A stretch of 26,534 bases of DNA from Clostridiales bacterium (GTDB lineage: Bacteria; Bacillota_A; Clostridia; Oscillospirales; Oscillospiraceae), in the NCBI GenBank assembly GCA_019417795.1, contig DXUR01000008.1:1-26534 (forward strand), read 5' to 3'. The translations under genes were made by a program, and so were the position numbers. Positions 11,604-20,341 of the stretch are shown one piece after another (position 1 is the stretch's first letter; every line of letters starts with the position of its first letter). The notes under the pieces were generated by a model. That model did not search any database. It had not been told where the DNA came from and worked only from the letters and a program-made list of their open reading frames with translations.

Positions 11604-13675
11604 TTTCGGTTCTGCTCGACGCGGAAGTTTACATACTTGCCGCCTGTGTCGGCAAGCAGCACAACTCCGTCAAAGGTCTTTCCCGTCTTGGTCGAGTACA
11701 TACCTTTGATTTTTACCTTTCCGTCTTTCAAAAGGGCGGCGGCAATCGCCTTTGTGAAAGCCTTTTTGCGCTGCTCAAAAAAGCGGTCATTCTTCCACAT
11801 CACAAAGCTGCAAGCCCTGTCGGAGCAGTAAAAGTTTTTCTTGCCCTCGTAAACCGCCGCGCCGCAACGGGGGCAAGTGCCGATTGCTTCCCGCTGCGGG
11901 GTAAACAGCTTCGCTTTATCCTCGGAAATCGCGGAATAGGTCTTGACAAGCCCCGCTGTCATTTCCTCAATCCCGCGCATGAAGTCGGCGGGGCTGTCGC
12001 TGCCCTTTGCAATCCCGGTAAGGCGCGTTTCCCATTCTGCCGTAAGCTGCGGGGACGTAAGGCTGTCGGGCAGAATAGCGACAAGGTTATACCCGTCCTT
12101 TGTGGGGATTAGCTTTTTGCCCTTGCGCTCGGCAAAGCCCGCGCTAATGAGTTTTTCAATGATACCCGCCCGCGTCGCGGTGGTGCCTAACCCTTTGCGC
12201 TCCGCGTCCTCCGGCGTGTCCTCCTTTCCCGCACTCTCCATAGCCGAAAGTAACGTATCTTCGGTAAATGCCTTTGGGGGCTGCGTGTAACGTTCGGAGA
12301 TCTCCGCTGCCGGATTGTCAAAGGTCTGCCCCTCGGCAAGCGGGGGTAAAACCGCTTCCGGCTCTGCGTCCTCGTCCTGTTCCCCGGACGCGGCGCGGGA
12401 TAGTCTTTCAATCTCGCGCCAACCCTCGCAAAGCGTCGTCCTGCCCTTTGCGGTAAAGGTATAGCCGCCGCAAGTGAAAACCGCCGTAACCGCTTCATAC
12501 TCATAGGGCGCGGCAACGGCGCAAAGCAGTTTTGCGCACACAAGGGTCATTAGCTTTTTCTCACTTTCGGCAAGGGAAGAAAAGCCCGTTTTCACAAACT
12601 CCGCTGTCGGCAAAATGGCGTGATGGTCGGTTACTTTGCTGTTGTCGCAAATCCTCGCAAGGTCGGCTTGCAGCTTCACGCCCTGCATAAAGGGGAGAGC
12701 AGCGCAAAGGCCGGTGATAAGTTCCTTTGTGCTGCCCTCCATATCGGAAGTGATATATTTGCTGTCGGTGCGGGGATAGGTCAAAAGCCGTTTTTCATAA
12801 AGGGCTTGCGCATAGTCAAGGGTCTGTTTCGCCGTAAACCCATACAAACGGTTTGCTTCCCGCTGCAAGGCGGTGAGGTCAAACAGTTTCGGCGGGGCTG
12901 CGGTCTTTTTCTCTTTTTTAAGGGAAGTACAAACGGCCTGCGATTTCTCGCAAGCCGCTTTCATCTGCCGCGCCGCCGCTTCGTCGTCCTGCCTTTCGGA
13001 AAGGGCGGCAACGCCGCCAACGTCCAGCCGGACGACATGATATTTCTCTTTCTTAAAGCTGCTGATTGCATAGTCGCGGTTTACCAGCATAGCAAGGGTG
13101 GGCGTTTGCACTCTGCCGACATTCAATGTTTTATGGTAGAGGATAGAGAAAAGGCGGGTCGCGTTAATGCCAATGAGCCAATCGGCCTTTGCTCTGCAAA
13201 GCGCGGATTGATAGAGGTTGTCATAGCCGCGCCCGTCTTTGAGATTTGAAAAGCCCTCGCGGATTGCGCTTTCTTCCATGCTGCTAATCCAAAGGCGGGA
13301 AAAGGGCTTTTGGCAATTTACCTGTTCGTAGACAAATCGAAAAATGAGTTCTCCCTCGCGCCCGCTGTCGCACGCATTGACAATCTCGGAAACGTCGCTG
13401 CGCTGCATAAGGTCTTTGAGTACGGAAAACTGCTGCTCCTTGCCGCTGGCAACGGTAAACTGCCAATCCTGCGGGACAATGGGGAGATCGTCATACTTCC
13501 ATTTTCGGTACTGCTCGTTGTAGGTTGCCGCGTCTGCAAGGCTAATCAAATGCCCGATACACCACGACACAAGGTAGCCGCTGCCCTCAAAATATCCGCT
13601 GCGCTTTTCATTCGCGCCAATAACGGCGGCAATCGCCGCCCCGACGCTCGGTTTCTCTGCAATTACAAGTTTCAT
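11600..13675 (-). CDS. topB: Type IA DNA topoisomerase III (TopB-like)
   Basis: 691 residues. It relaxes and decatenates DNA through a tyrosine-linked single-strand break and is a standard gene of Tn1549-like transfer operons. The Toprim domain starts MKLVIAEKPSVGAAIAAVIG and includes NACDSGREGELIFR. The central domain has LIGINATRLFS, GRVQTPTLAM and the active tyrosine Y300 in LTYPRTDSKYI. The C-terminal part has GLGTTATRAGIIEKLI and a zinc finger, CPRCG followed by FYCSDRACSF. The DxD metal motif reads CDSGRE, as in other topoisomerases of these elements from memory. It overlaps both neighbours by 4 bases. Confidence 0.93.
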   Translation of the reverse strand: MKLVIAEKPSVGAAIAAVIGANEKRSGYFEGSGYLVSWCIGHLISLADAATYNEQYRKWKYDDLPIVPQDWQFTVASGKEQQFSVLKDLMQRSDVSEIVNACDSGREGELIFRFVYEQVNCQKPFSRLWISSMEESAIREGFSNLKDGRGYDNLYQSALCRAKADWLIGINATRLFSILYHKTLNVGRVQTPTLAMLVNRDYAISSFKKEKYHVVRLDVGGVAALSERQDDEAAARQMKAACEKSQAVCTSLKKEKKTAAPPKLFDLTALQREANRLYGFTAKQTLDYAQALYEKRLLTYPRTDSKYITSDMEGSTKELITGLCAALPFMQGVKLQADLARICDNSKVTDHHAILPTAEFVKTGFSSLAESEKKLMTLVCAKLLCAVAAPYEYEAVTAVFTCGGYTFTAKGRTTLCEGWREIERLSRAASGEQDEDAEPEAVLPPLAEGQTFDNPAAEISERYTQPPKAFTEDTLLSAMESAGKEDTPEDAERKGLGTTATRAGIIEKLISAGFAERKGKKLIPTKDGYNLVAILPDSLTSPQLTAEWETRLTGIAKGSDSPADFMRGIEEMTAGLVKTYSAISEDKAKLFTPQREAIGTCPRCGAAVYEGKKNFYCSDRACSFVMWKNDRFFEQRKKAFTKAIAAALLKDGKVKIKGMYSTKTGKTFDGVVLLADTGGKYVNFRVEQNRK

Positions 13676-14397
13676 ACTTCCTCGTCCTCCTGCTCGGTTT
13701 CTAATTCTTCCTCGTCGTCCTCGTCAAAATCGAGATCGTCAAGGTTGCTGCTGCCTTTTGCCGCGTCCTTTTTGAGCTTCATAATCTTAAAGTAATAGAA
13801 CGCGCCGCCGCTTACTGCGGCAAGAAGCAGCACGACAAGCAGAATAGCACCGCCCATGCCGCCGCCTTTATCTTCCTCCGGCTCCGGCTGCTCGGTTTCT
13901 TCCGGCTCCGGCTCGGCTTCCTTGCCCGCGCACTCGCTCATATTGACGCTGCAAACGGGGCAATCGGTGTTGACGCTTCCGGCAACGCATTTTTCAGTAC
14001 AGCTACAAGCGGGGGCTTCGGTCTGTTCGTCCTCCATAAGCTGCAAAAGGTCTTTTTCATCAACTTGATTGAGGAAATGGACGGTGTTTTCTCCGTCCTC
14101 GGCGCGGTCAATGATGATGTAAAAATAGTTTCCGTTTTTCGTAACGACGGTAATAAACTGCTTATCGCCGGACGCTTCGCCCGTTATGTCGTCCACAAGG
14201 CTCATGTTGCCCTCCGGCGTTAAAGGCTGCGGCTCATAGCCGCCCGTCGTTTCTTCCGGCTCGGTTTCGGTTACGGGGGTAGGCGGCTCGTCGCTCACGT
14301 CACCGCCGCCCGCAAAAGCGGTAACAGAAAAGCCGCCCATGAGTACAAGGGCGGCAAGCAAAGCGGTAACGCTGCGGAACAGTTTTTTATGCTTCAT
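13672..14397 (-). CDS. DUF4366-type exported membrane protein
   Basis: 241 residues from the ATG at 14397 with GGAGG 9 nt upstream; the longer frame lacks a ribosome site. A signal peptide (KHKKLFRSVTALLAALVLMG to AFAGGG) is followed by an acidic, Pro/Thr/Glu-rich outer region, a globular middle (DKQFITVVTKNGNYFYIIID), a small cysteine cluster (ACSCTEKCVAG, DCPVCSVNMSECAG), a Glu/Pro stalk, one transmembrane helix (GGAILLVVLLLAAVSGGAFY) and a very acidic cytoplasmic tail. It matches the DUF4366 proteins of Tn1549-like elements. Probably a surface or channel component of the mating apparatus; not proven. It overlaps DUF4315 by 11 bases and the topoisomerase by 4. Confidence 0.85.
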   Translation of the reverse strand: MKHKKLFRSVTALLAALVLMGGFSVTAFAGGGDVSDEPPTPVTETEPEETTGGYEPQPLTPEGNMSLVDDITGEASGDKQFITVVTKNGNYFYIIIDRAEDGENTVHFLNQVDEKDLLQLMEDEQTEAPACSCTEKCVAGSVNTDCPVCSVNMSECAGKEAEPEPEETEQPEPEEDKGGGMGGAILLVVLLLAAVSGGAFYYFKIMKLKKDAAKGSSNLDDLDFDEDDEEELETEQEDEEV

Positions 14398-14653
14398 CTT
14401 CGGTTTCCTCCTGTTCGTCGGTATAGTCTGCGTCCGGCTGCGGCAAAGCAATTTCGCCGCTGGCGTAAGCGGAGAGGAACGCGGCAAGCTGCGCCCCGTC
14501 AAGGTGTACCGCTTTCACCATTTGAACGATCTGCGCATTTTCTTCCTCGATTTTCTGCGCTTCAAGGTCTTTCAGTCTTTTTTGGTATTCAAGGATTTTC
14601 GCCCTCGTTTTCTCAATATCCCGTTCGATACGGTCAAGTTTCGTGTTTGCCAT
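14387..14653 (-). CDS. DUF4315 small coiled-coil protein
   Basis: 88 residues. KLDRIERDIEKTRAKILEYQ onward is a clear coiled coil, followed by VKAVHLDGAQLAAFLSAY and an acidic tail. It matches DUF4315, a constant member between the NlpC/P60 and DUF4366 genes in these operons. Function unknown. AAAGGAG ribosome site 8 nt upstream. Confidence 0.85.
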   Translation of the reverse strand: MANTKLDRIERDIEKTRAKILEYQKRLKDLEAQKIEEENAQIVQMVKAVHLDGAQLAAFLSAYASGEIALPQPDADYTDEQEETEDEA

Positions 14654-14674
14654 AGAAATAAACTCCTTTCAAAG

Positions 14675-16642
14675 TCAGTTGTAATGTAGCCGCCCATAGG
14701 CGTAAAAATGGGATTGCCAATAGCTTGTATCAAGTTTTGCGTATTGTATCGGGTCGCCACAATGCAGCATGACGGGGCTTCCGTCCCCGTCCTCGCCAAC
14801 GTAGATACCCACATGAGATACGCCCGGTGTGTCGTATGTACCCGTAAAGAAAACCAAATCCCCCGGCTGCGGGTTGGAAACGCGGGTTGAAATGTTGTAA
14901 AGCCCCTGTGCCCCAAGTCTGCCCGTATTGTATAGGCCGCTGTTCGTCAGCACATAGCTAACAAAACCGCTGCAATCAAAAGAGGTTTCCGGGCTGCTGC
15001 CGCCCCACACATAAGGAAAACCGACATACTTTTCCGCTTCCTCAATGAGCCGCGCAAACTGTTCATCTTCCAGATAGGCGGGCGGGATTTCATAATCCGC
15101 TGGCGGGTTTTCATAGTATTTTGAAATATAGCCGGATTGCGGGAAAAGGTCGGGTCTGTTCCCAAGCGACGACATATACATAGCGTACATGGATAGCTGT
15201 TCCTCGCCCATAATGTAAACGGGAACATGGGAGAGGTTGAAGTTTTCCAAATCCACATTGAGAATGTAATAGTTATAGGCTACTTCAACGTCGTATTCGT
15301 TGCCCTCGCTGTCCGTCCGCGTTTCGGTGCGGTAGCGTACCTCGACTTCCTCCGTAACCGTCAAGATATACTGTTTATCAAAGAGCATTTCAAGGGTGCT
15401 TTGCGCTTCATCGAGAGTAAACACGCCCTCATGCCAAGCGGAGAGGATAGAGATTAGCACATACGGGTCATGCTCGATCTCGTCAGCCGTTACCCGGTAT
15501 TCGTCATAGCCGGGGTATTCGCTTTCGATGTTATCCAGCATATCCTGTAACTCGGCTTCCATAGCGACATACGCGCTTTCTGCGCCTGTAATATCCGCGT
15601 CCTCGGAGAGATAGGACGACGCAATCAAGCCGCTTCCGCTGTTGCCGCCGAACAGGGAACAAGAGGACAAACCGCCGAAAAACAGAAGCACGATAAAGGC
15701 AATCCCGCCCACGATCAAACAGCCTTTCCAATGCCGGACGACAAAGAACGTCGCCCGTTTGGTTTCCTGCGCCGTTTTCTTTGCTGCCTTTGCGGTGGCT
15801 TCGGCGGTCTTTTTCACCTTGCCGCCCGTTTTCAACGCCTTTGCATACTGCTTTTTAATGCGCTGCTTTTGCCAAAAACGGGAAATCGGGTTAGAGTGCG
15901 CAAGGGCGGGGTTATCATGCAGCGCCTTTTGATAGAGAAAATCGGCGTTTGCCTTTGCTGCCTTTTTCTCGGCTGCTGCCGCCGCCCGGTAAGGTTTCAG
16001 CTTATGGCTGCGTATGCCGCGTTTTACTGCCCGCGTCGTCATGCCGCCCGCTTTCTCGCCCACAAGTTCTATCCTGTGTCCGCTTTCCACACCGACGTTT
16101 TCTTTCTCCACCTCATAGATTTTTCCATGTACGGCGGCGTCCAATTCCTGCGCCGGACGGGATAACGGGTTATGACGCAACTTGCCGTTTGGGGGCTTAT
16201 CCGTTTTTTCAAAAGCAAGGCGCGTCTTTGCTTTGCCTTTGGCTTCGTCAAAAACGCGCTCTTTCTTGATTTTGGTCTGTTTGGGGATAGCTGCCCGCGC
16301 TTTGTCTAAACGGTCAGCCGCCGTATCGGATTTTTTGATTGCCTTTTGCAGGTCCGGCGTTGCCCGTTCCGCTTCGGAAAACTGCAAGCGGGAAGAATGG
16401 GTTTTAGGCTGCGCCGCGTCAAGGGCTTTTTTCTCCGCGCCTTTTGCTGCGTGTCGCTCAATCTCTGCGCCGATATGCTGCACAACCTTTTCCGCTGCCG
16501 CGCCTGCGGGGGCTGAATAGTTTTCCTCCTGCGGCCTTTCGCTGATACTGGACGTTTCGCCCGTCGTGAGGTTTTCCGCAACCGCACCGTCGCGGGTCAT
16601 TTTCTGCGTTACCTTGTCCGGGGCTTTCCATTCCTTGCTCAT
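14675..16642 (-). CDS. CD1107-type membrane protein with NlpC/P60 peptidase
   Basis: 655 residues; GGAGG lies 9 nt before the ATG. A long basic, Ala/Lys-rich cytoplasmic part (1-300) is followed by one transmembrane helix at about 304-330 (GCLIVGGIAFIVLLFFGGLS), an extracellular helical region, and a C-terminal NlpC/P60 domain. The peptidase has its cysteine in SFDCSGFVSY (about 557), its histidine in SHVGIYVG (about 610) and the third polar residue in MLHCGDP. It should cut peptidoglycan cross-links or stems so the mating channel can pass the wall, like VirB1/Orf14-type enzymes. The start overlaps the methyltransferase stop by 4 bases. Confidence 0.9.
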   Translation of the reverse strand: MSKEWKAPDKVTQKMTRDGAVAENLTTGETSSISERPQEENYSAPAGAAAEKVVQHIGAEIERHAAKGAEKKALDAAQPKTHSSRLQFSEAERATPDLQKAIKKSDTAADRLDKARAAIPKQTKIKKERVFDEAKGKAKTRLAFEKTDKPPNGKLRHNPLSRPAQELDAAVHGKIYEVEKENVGVESGHRIELVGEKAGGMTTRAVKRGIRSHKLKPYRAAAAAEKKAAKANADFLYQKALHDNPALAHSNPISRFWQKQRIKKQYAKALKTGGKVKKTAEATAKAAKKTAQETKRATFFVVRHWKGCLIVGGIAFIVLLFFGGLSSCSLFGGNSGSGLIASSYLSEDADITGAESAYVAMEAELQDMLDNIESEYPGYDEYRVTADEIEHDPYVLISILSAWHEGVFTLDEAQSTLEMLFDKQYILTVTEEVEVRYRTETRTDSEGNEYDVEVAYNYYILNVDLENFNLSHVPVYIMGEEQLSMYAMYMSSLGNRPDLFPQSGYISKYYENPPADYEIPPAYLEDEQFARLIEEAEKYVGFPYVWGGSSPETSFDCSGFVSYVLTNSGLYNTGRLGAQGLYNISTRVSNPQPGDLVFFTGTYDTPGVSHVGIYVGEDGDGSPVMLHCGDPIQYAKLDTSYWQSHFYAYGRLHYN

Positions 16643-17595
16643 GGGCTTTCACCTCCAATCCGCTGTTTCGCAAGGTTACAGTATTCGGGGTTGATCTCAA
16701 TACCAATATAGCGGCGGTCAAGGCTTTTTGCCGCCGCTGCGGTGGTTCCGCTGCCTAAAAACGGGTCAAGGACAATCCCGCCGACGGGACAGCCCGCCAA
16801 AATGCACGTTTCCGCAAGTTTCGGCGGGAAAGCTGCGAAATGCCCGCCGCGATAGGAAGCTGTGTTGATCTGCCAAACGTTGCGGCGGCTGCGGACGGGG
16901 CATATCAACTCATCGGCGTATGCGCCCTTTTCGCGGGGGCGGTTGATTTTCTGCGGTTGGTTTTGCCCCGGAACAGTAACGTTATACTTGTTTCCTTTGC
17001 TAACTCCGCTTTTCAGCCGACCCGCCGTTGTGAGGGCTATCGGCTCGGCTACCGCTTGCCAATCGTAAAAATACTTCTTTGACTTGGTAAGCAGAAACAC
17101 ATATTCATAGCAGCGGGTCGGCCTGTCCCGCGTGCTTTCCGGCATGGGGTTCCCCTTATGCCAAATGATAGAACTGCGCAAATACCAACCGTCGCCCCGC
17201 AAGGCAAGGGCTACAAGCCACGGAATACCGATTAGGTCTTTCGGCTTGCAGCCGGGGGCGCGGTGGTTTACCGCCACTTGCTGCCCGTTCCTGCCTTTGG
17301 GGTATTTCGGGTCTTGGTGGTCGGCTTTGCTGCCTGTGCCGCAATAAGTGTCCGCGATATTCAGCCAACAAGTACCCTCCGGCGTAAGCACCCGCTTTAC
17401 CTCATGGAAAACCGCCGTAATGCGGGAAACATATTCCTCCGGCGTTGCTTCCCGCCCGATCTGCCCGTCTGTGCCGTAATCGCGCAAAGCATAGTAGGGC
17501 GGGGACGTTACGCAACAATCCATACAGTTATCCGGCAAGGTTTGAAGTACCTGCAAGCTGTCGCCGCAATAGATTTTGTCCGTTTCTATCCTCAT
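16639..17595 (-). CDS. Orphan beta-class DNA methyltransferase (N4-cytosine or N6-adenine)
   Basis: 318 residues. Motif IV TSPPYYALRDYG is near the N-terminus (30-41) and the SAM-binding motif I VLDPFLGSGTTAAAA near 276-290, the order of beta-class amino-methyltransferases. TSPPY rather than DPPY favours N4-cytosine, but N6-adenine is possible. The middle (FLLTKSKKYFYDW, VWQINT) fits the family. No restriction enzyme is nearby, so it probably shields the element from host restriction. It overlaps VirB4 (before) and the NlpC/P60 gene (after) by 4 bases each. The second module (plus strand) carries a C5-type methyltransferase at the same place. Confidence 0.9.
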   Translation of the reverse strand: MRIETDKIYCGDSLQVLQTLPDNCMDCCVTSPPYYALRDYGTDGQIGREATPEEYVSRITAVFHEVKRVLTPEGTCWLNIADTYCGTGSKADHQDPKYPKGRNGQQVAVNHRAPGCKPKDLIGIPWLVALALRGDGWYLRSSIIWHKGNPMPESTRDRPTRCYEYVFLLTKSKKYFYDWQAVAEPIALTTAGRLKSGVSKGNKYNVTVPGQNQPQKINRPREKGAYADELICPVRSRRNVWQINTASYRGGHFAAFPPKLAETCILAGCPVGGIVLDPFLGSGTTAAAAKSLDRRYIGIEINPEYCNLAKQRIGGESP

Positions 17596-19988
17596 GCCGA
17601 CACCTCGCCGGGTTTGGTCGTCATGACGCGATAGAGTTCTGTATTTTGCGGGAAACGGTCAATAAAGGGCAAAATCACGTTGCCGTAGAAAATAAGCCCC
17701 TCGCCCGCTTCGGAATGGGTTACATAGGTCATTTGCTGCTGCGAAATGTTAAGCTGCTTTGCAAGGATTTCCCTGTCGCCCTGGGCTTGGTTGAGCATAT
17801 ACACAAAGTCCGAGTTTTCAAAGATGTTCTCCACCTCGCGGGACGACAACAAATCTTTCACGTTTTGGGTGATACCTGTCGGAATACCGCCCCACTTTCT
17901 AAAACGCTTCCAAATCTCAACGCTGTACGCTGCGGTCTGTTCCTCTTTGAGCAGCAAATGAAACTCGTCGATGTAATACCGCGTCGCCTTGCCCTCGCTG
18001 CGGTTTACCGTTACTCTGTTCCATACTTGGTCTTGGACGATAAGCATACCGACTTTTTTAAGCTGCGTACCGAGTTCCTTAATATCAAAGCAGACAAGGC
18101 GGTTATGAATGTCAACGTTTGTCCTGTGGTTAAAAATGTTCAAGCTGCCGTTTACATAGAGTTCCAATGCCGCCGCGATACGCTGCGCTTCCTTTTCCGG
18201 CTGCTTCTTGATTTCGTCGTAGAGGTCGCCCAAAATCGGCATATTTTTAGGCTTCGGGTCGGCAAGGTAGTTGCGGTACACGCTGATAACAGCGCGGTCA
18301 ATCAAGGTCTTTTCAACAGCTTCCAGCCCGTTTTTACCTCCCATAATCAACTCACAAAAGGAAAGGATAAAATCGCTCTTTAAGGCTATGGGCGTGTCGC
18401 CCTCGCTGTAATTGAGGTTAATATCCATAGGGTTAATGTACTGCGTGCTGTTCTGCGAAACCTTGATAACCTGTCCTTTCAAACGTCCGACAAGGGGATA
18501 ATATTCGGCTTCGGGGTCGCAAATGATAATGTCGTCGGACGTGATAAGAAAAGCGTTTGTGATTTCGCGTTTTGCAGAAAAACTTTTGCCGCTGCCCGGT
18601 GTGCCGAGTATCAAGCCGTTGGGGTTTTTCAGCTTCTTTCGGTCGCACAAAATCATGTTGTTGGAAAGGGCGTTTAAGCCGTAATACAATGCTTCGCCGC
18701 TTTGGAACAGCTCTTGCACCGTAAAGGGAACGAAAACGGCGGTGCTGCTGGTCGTCAAGCCGCGCTGGATATGGATAAGGTTTTCCCCCAACGGGATAGA
18801 GGACATAAGCCCCTGTTCCTGCCGGTAGTCAAGGCGGGTCAAAATGCAGTTGTATTTCTGTGCGATTGCCGCCGCCCCAAATACTTCGTTATCCAATTTC
18901 TGCTTGGTATCTGCAAGGTTTAAGACAAGCAGCGTGAGCAGAAACATTCTTTCGTTGCGGCTCTGCAAATCGCGGAGTAGGTTTTTTGCTTCCCCGCCGT
19001 AGGTGGCAAGGTCAGACGGAATAATATCCATGTCGTAGCCGCTGCGGATTGCTTTCTTTTGTTCCTCAATCTTCATGCGGTCAAGGTCGGTGATCTTGCG
19101 CTTAATCGTCTTGATTGCTTCGTTGTGGTCGATACTCTGAATGTGCAGATTAACGATAATCCCGTTTTCCGCGTCCATGAAGTCGGCAAGCATACGGTCG
19201 GAGAGTTCCGGCGCGACGATCTGCAAAAAGGAAACCGCACCAAACTTGCCGCCCATTTGAAACATTCGCCCGTCGCCAAATCGGAAAGAGGACGGGGCGA
19301 TAAAGTCCTTGACGGAAAGCCCACTTGCGGGTAGCCATTCCCACGCAAAGTTAAAGCGTTCCCCGTCCGGGTGAAAAATCCCATGCAGCACTTCAAGACG
19401 CTGTTTCCCGTCCAATACCCGCGCCGCCGCGCCGATCACCTTAAAATGGTTGAGGGTGTCCGTTTCAATGCGGGCAAGACGCGCCCGCGCCGATCTAATG
19501 TCCTTTGCTTCAACGGTAAAGGTGAGAAACTTGGTTTTGATAAGCCCGTTGTTTCCGCGTTCAAGCTGCGTCCTAAGCATTTCGGTGTATTCTGCTCTGA
19601 TACTGTCGAAGTCGTCATTCTGCGGTGCAATCGTGATACTGTTCTTAAAATCGTCCTTGTTCGCATGGCGGCTGATTAGGGAAAGCTGCACGCTGATAGA
19701 AGCGTCGAACGAGTTATACATATCGCAAAGGGCTTCAAAAATGGCGGTTTTGTCGTCCGGCTGCGCAAGCTGATAATTTATATCCTCAAACTCAATGCAC
19801 TTGGAATACCGCCCGTTTGCAAGGCGGCAAATCCCGTCCTTATACATTCGCTCAAACGGTATGCTGTCCTGCGCCGTATGGGGCTTCCCGTCGCCCTTTG
19901 CCTGTCGGATAAGGGTATCTATCTGTTTTCTTTCCTGTCGGGAAAGTTTACGCTTTTCGTTTTGGGTGTTTTTCTTTTCCTTTGACAA
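17592..19988 (-). CDS. VirB4/TraE-type conjugation ATPase
   Basis: 798 residues from a TTG at 19988 with GGAGG 9 nt upstream. The AAA-type motor powers DNA transfer. Walker A GTPGSGKSFSAK is near 462 and Walker B YYIDEFHLLL near 673; the N-terminal half is the VirB4 CagE-like domain (KCIEFEDINYQLAQPDD, LERGNNGLIKTKFL). It starts inside the PrgI gene (41-base overlap) and overlaps the methyltransferase by 4. Closely related to the VirB4 at 23622-26051 along its whole length. Confidence 0.95.
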   Translation of the reverse strand: MSKEKKNTQNEKRKLSRQERKQIDTLIRQAKGDGKPHTAQDSIPFERMYKDGICRLANGRYSKCIEFEDINYQLAQPDDKTAIFEALCDMYNSFDASISVQLSLISRHANKDDFKNSITIAPQNDDFDSIRAEYTEMLRTQLERGNNGLIKTKFLTFTVEAKDIRSARARLARIETDTLNHFKVIGAAARVLDGKQRLEVLHGIFHPDGERFNFAWEWLPASGLSVKDFIAPSSFRFGDGRMFQMGGKFGAVSFLQIVAPELSDRMLADFMDAENGIIVNLHIQSIDHNEAIKTIKRKITDLDRMKIEEQKKAIRSGYDMDIIPSDLATYGGEAKNLLRDLQSRNERMFLLTLLVLNLADTKQKLDNEVFGAAAIAQKYNCILTRLDYRQEQGLMSSIPLGENLIHIQRGLTTSSTAVFVPFTVQELFQSGEALYYGLNALSNNMILCDRKKLKNPNGLILGTPGSGKSFSAKREITNAFLITSDDIIICDPEAEYYPLVGRLKGQVIKVSQNSTQYINPMDINLNYSEGDTPIALKSDFILSFCELIMGGKNGLEAVEKTLIDRAVISVYRNYLADPKPKNMPILGDLYDEIKKQPEKEAQRIAAALELYVNGSLNIFNHRTNVDIHNRLVCFDIKELGTQLKKVGMLIVQDQVWNRVTVNRSEGKATRYYIDEFHLLLKEEQTAAYSVEIWKRFRKWGGIPTGITQNVKDLLSSREVENIFENSDFVYMLNQAQGDREILAKQLNISQQQMTYVTHSEAGEGLIFYGNVILPFIDRFPQNTELYRVMTTKPGEVSA

Positions 19989-20340
19989 TCGCCCGTACCT
20001 CCTTATCTAATTGCTCTTGCCGCGCAAGGGCGGCATAAAAATTGTTGGTCTGATAAGGTCGCTCTTTGGGGCGAAGAAACTTCACTTCCACAAATTGCCG
20101 AATAATCACTTCCAGCGGTTGCCCGTTTTTCTCGTACATGGCAAGCAAAAACATAGGCAGCATGGCAAGCACCATGCACAATGCCGCTGCGCTCGTTCCA
20201 ACGCTGCCTTTTACCAAAAAGAACAGCGGCAGTCCGATTGCTACCGCCGCGCTGAAACAAATTAGCTGTCGTTTGGTAAGGTTGAACATTACCTTGCTTT
20301 TGATTTTTGTTAAGTCCTTTGGGACGGTTACATACGCCAT
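19948..20340 (-). CDS. PrgI-family conjugation membrane protein
   Basis: 130 residues from the ATG at 20340 with GGAGG 6 nt upstream. MAYVTVPKDLTKIKSKVMFN then two hydrophobic helices (ICFSAAVAIGLPLFFLV and AALCMVLAMLPMFLLAMY), then the cytoplasmic segment KERPYQTNNFYAALARQE. It is the VirB3-like partner of VirB4 in Gram-positive systems. Starts one base after the radical SAM stop codon. Confidence 0.92.
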   Translation of the reverse strand: MAYVTVPKDLTKIKSKVMFNLTKRQLICFSAAVAIGLPLFFLVKGSVGTSAAALCMVLAMLPMFLLAMYEKNGQPLEVIIRQFVEVKFLRPKERPYQTNNFYAALARQEQLDKEVRAIVKGKEKHPKRKA

Positions 20341-20341
20341 T

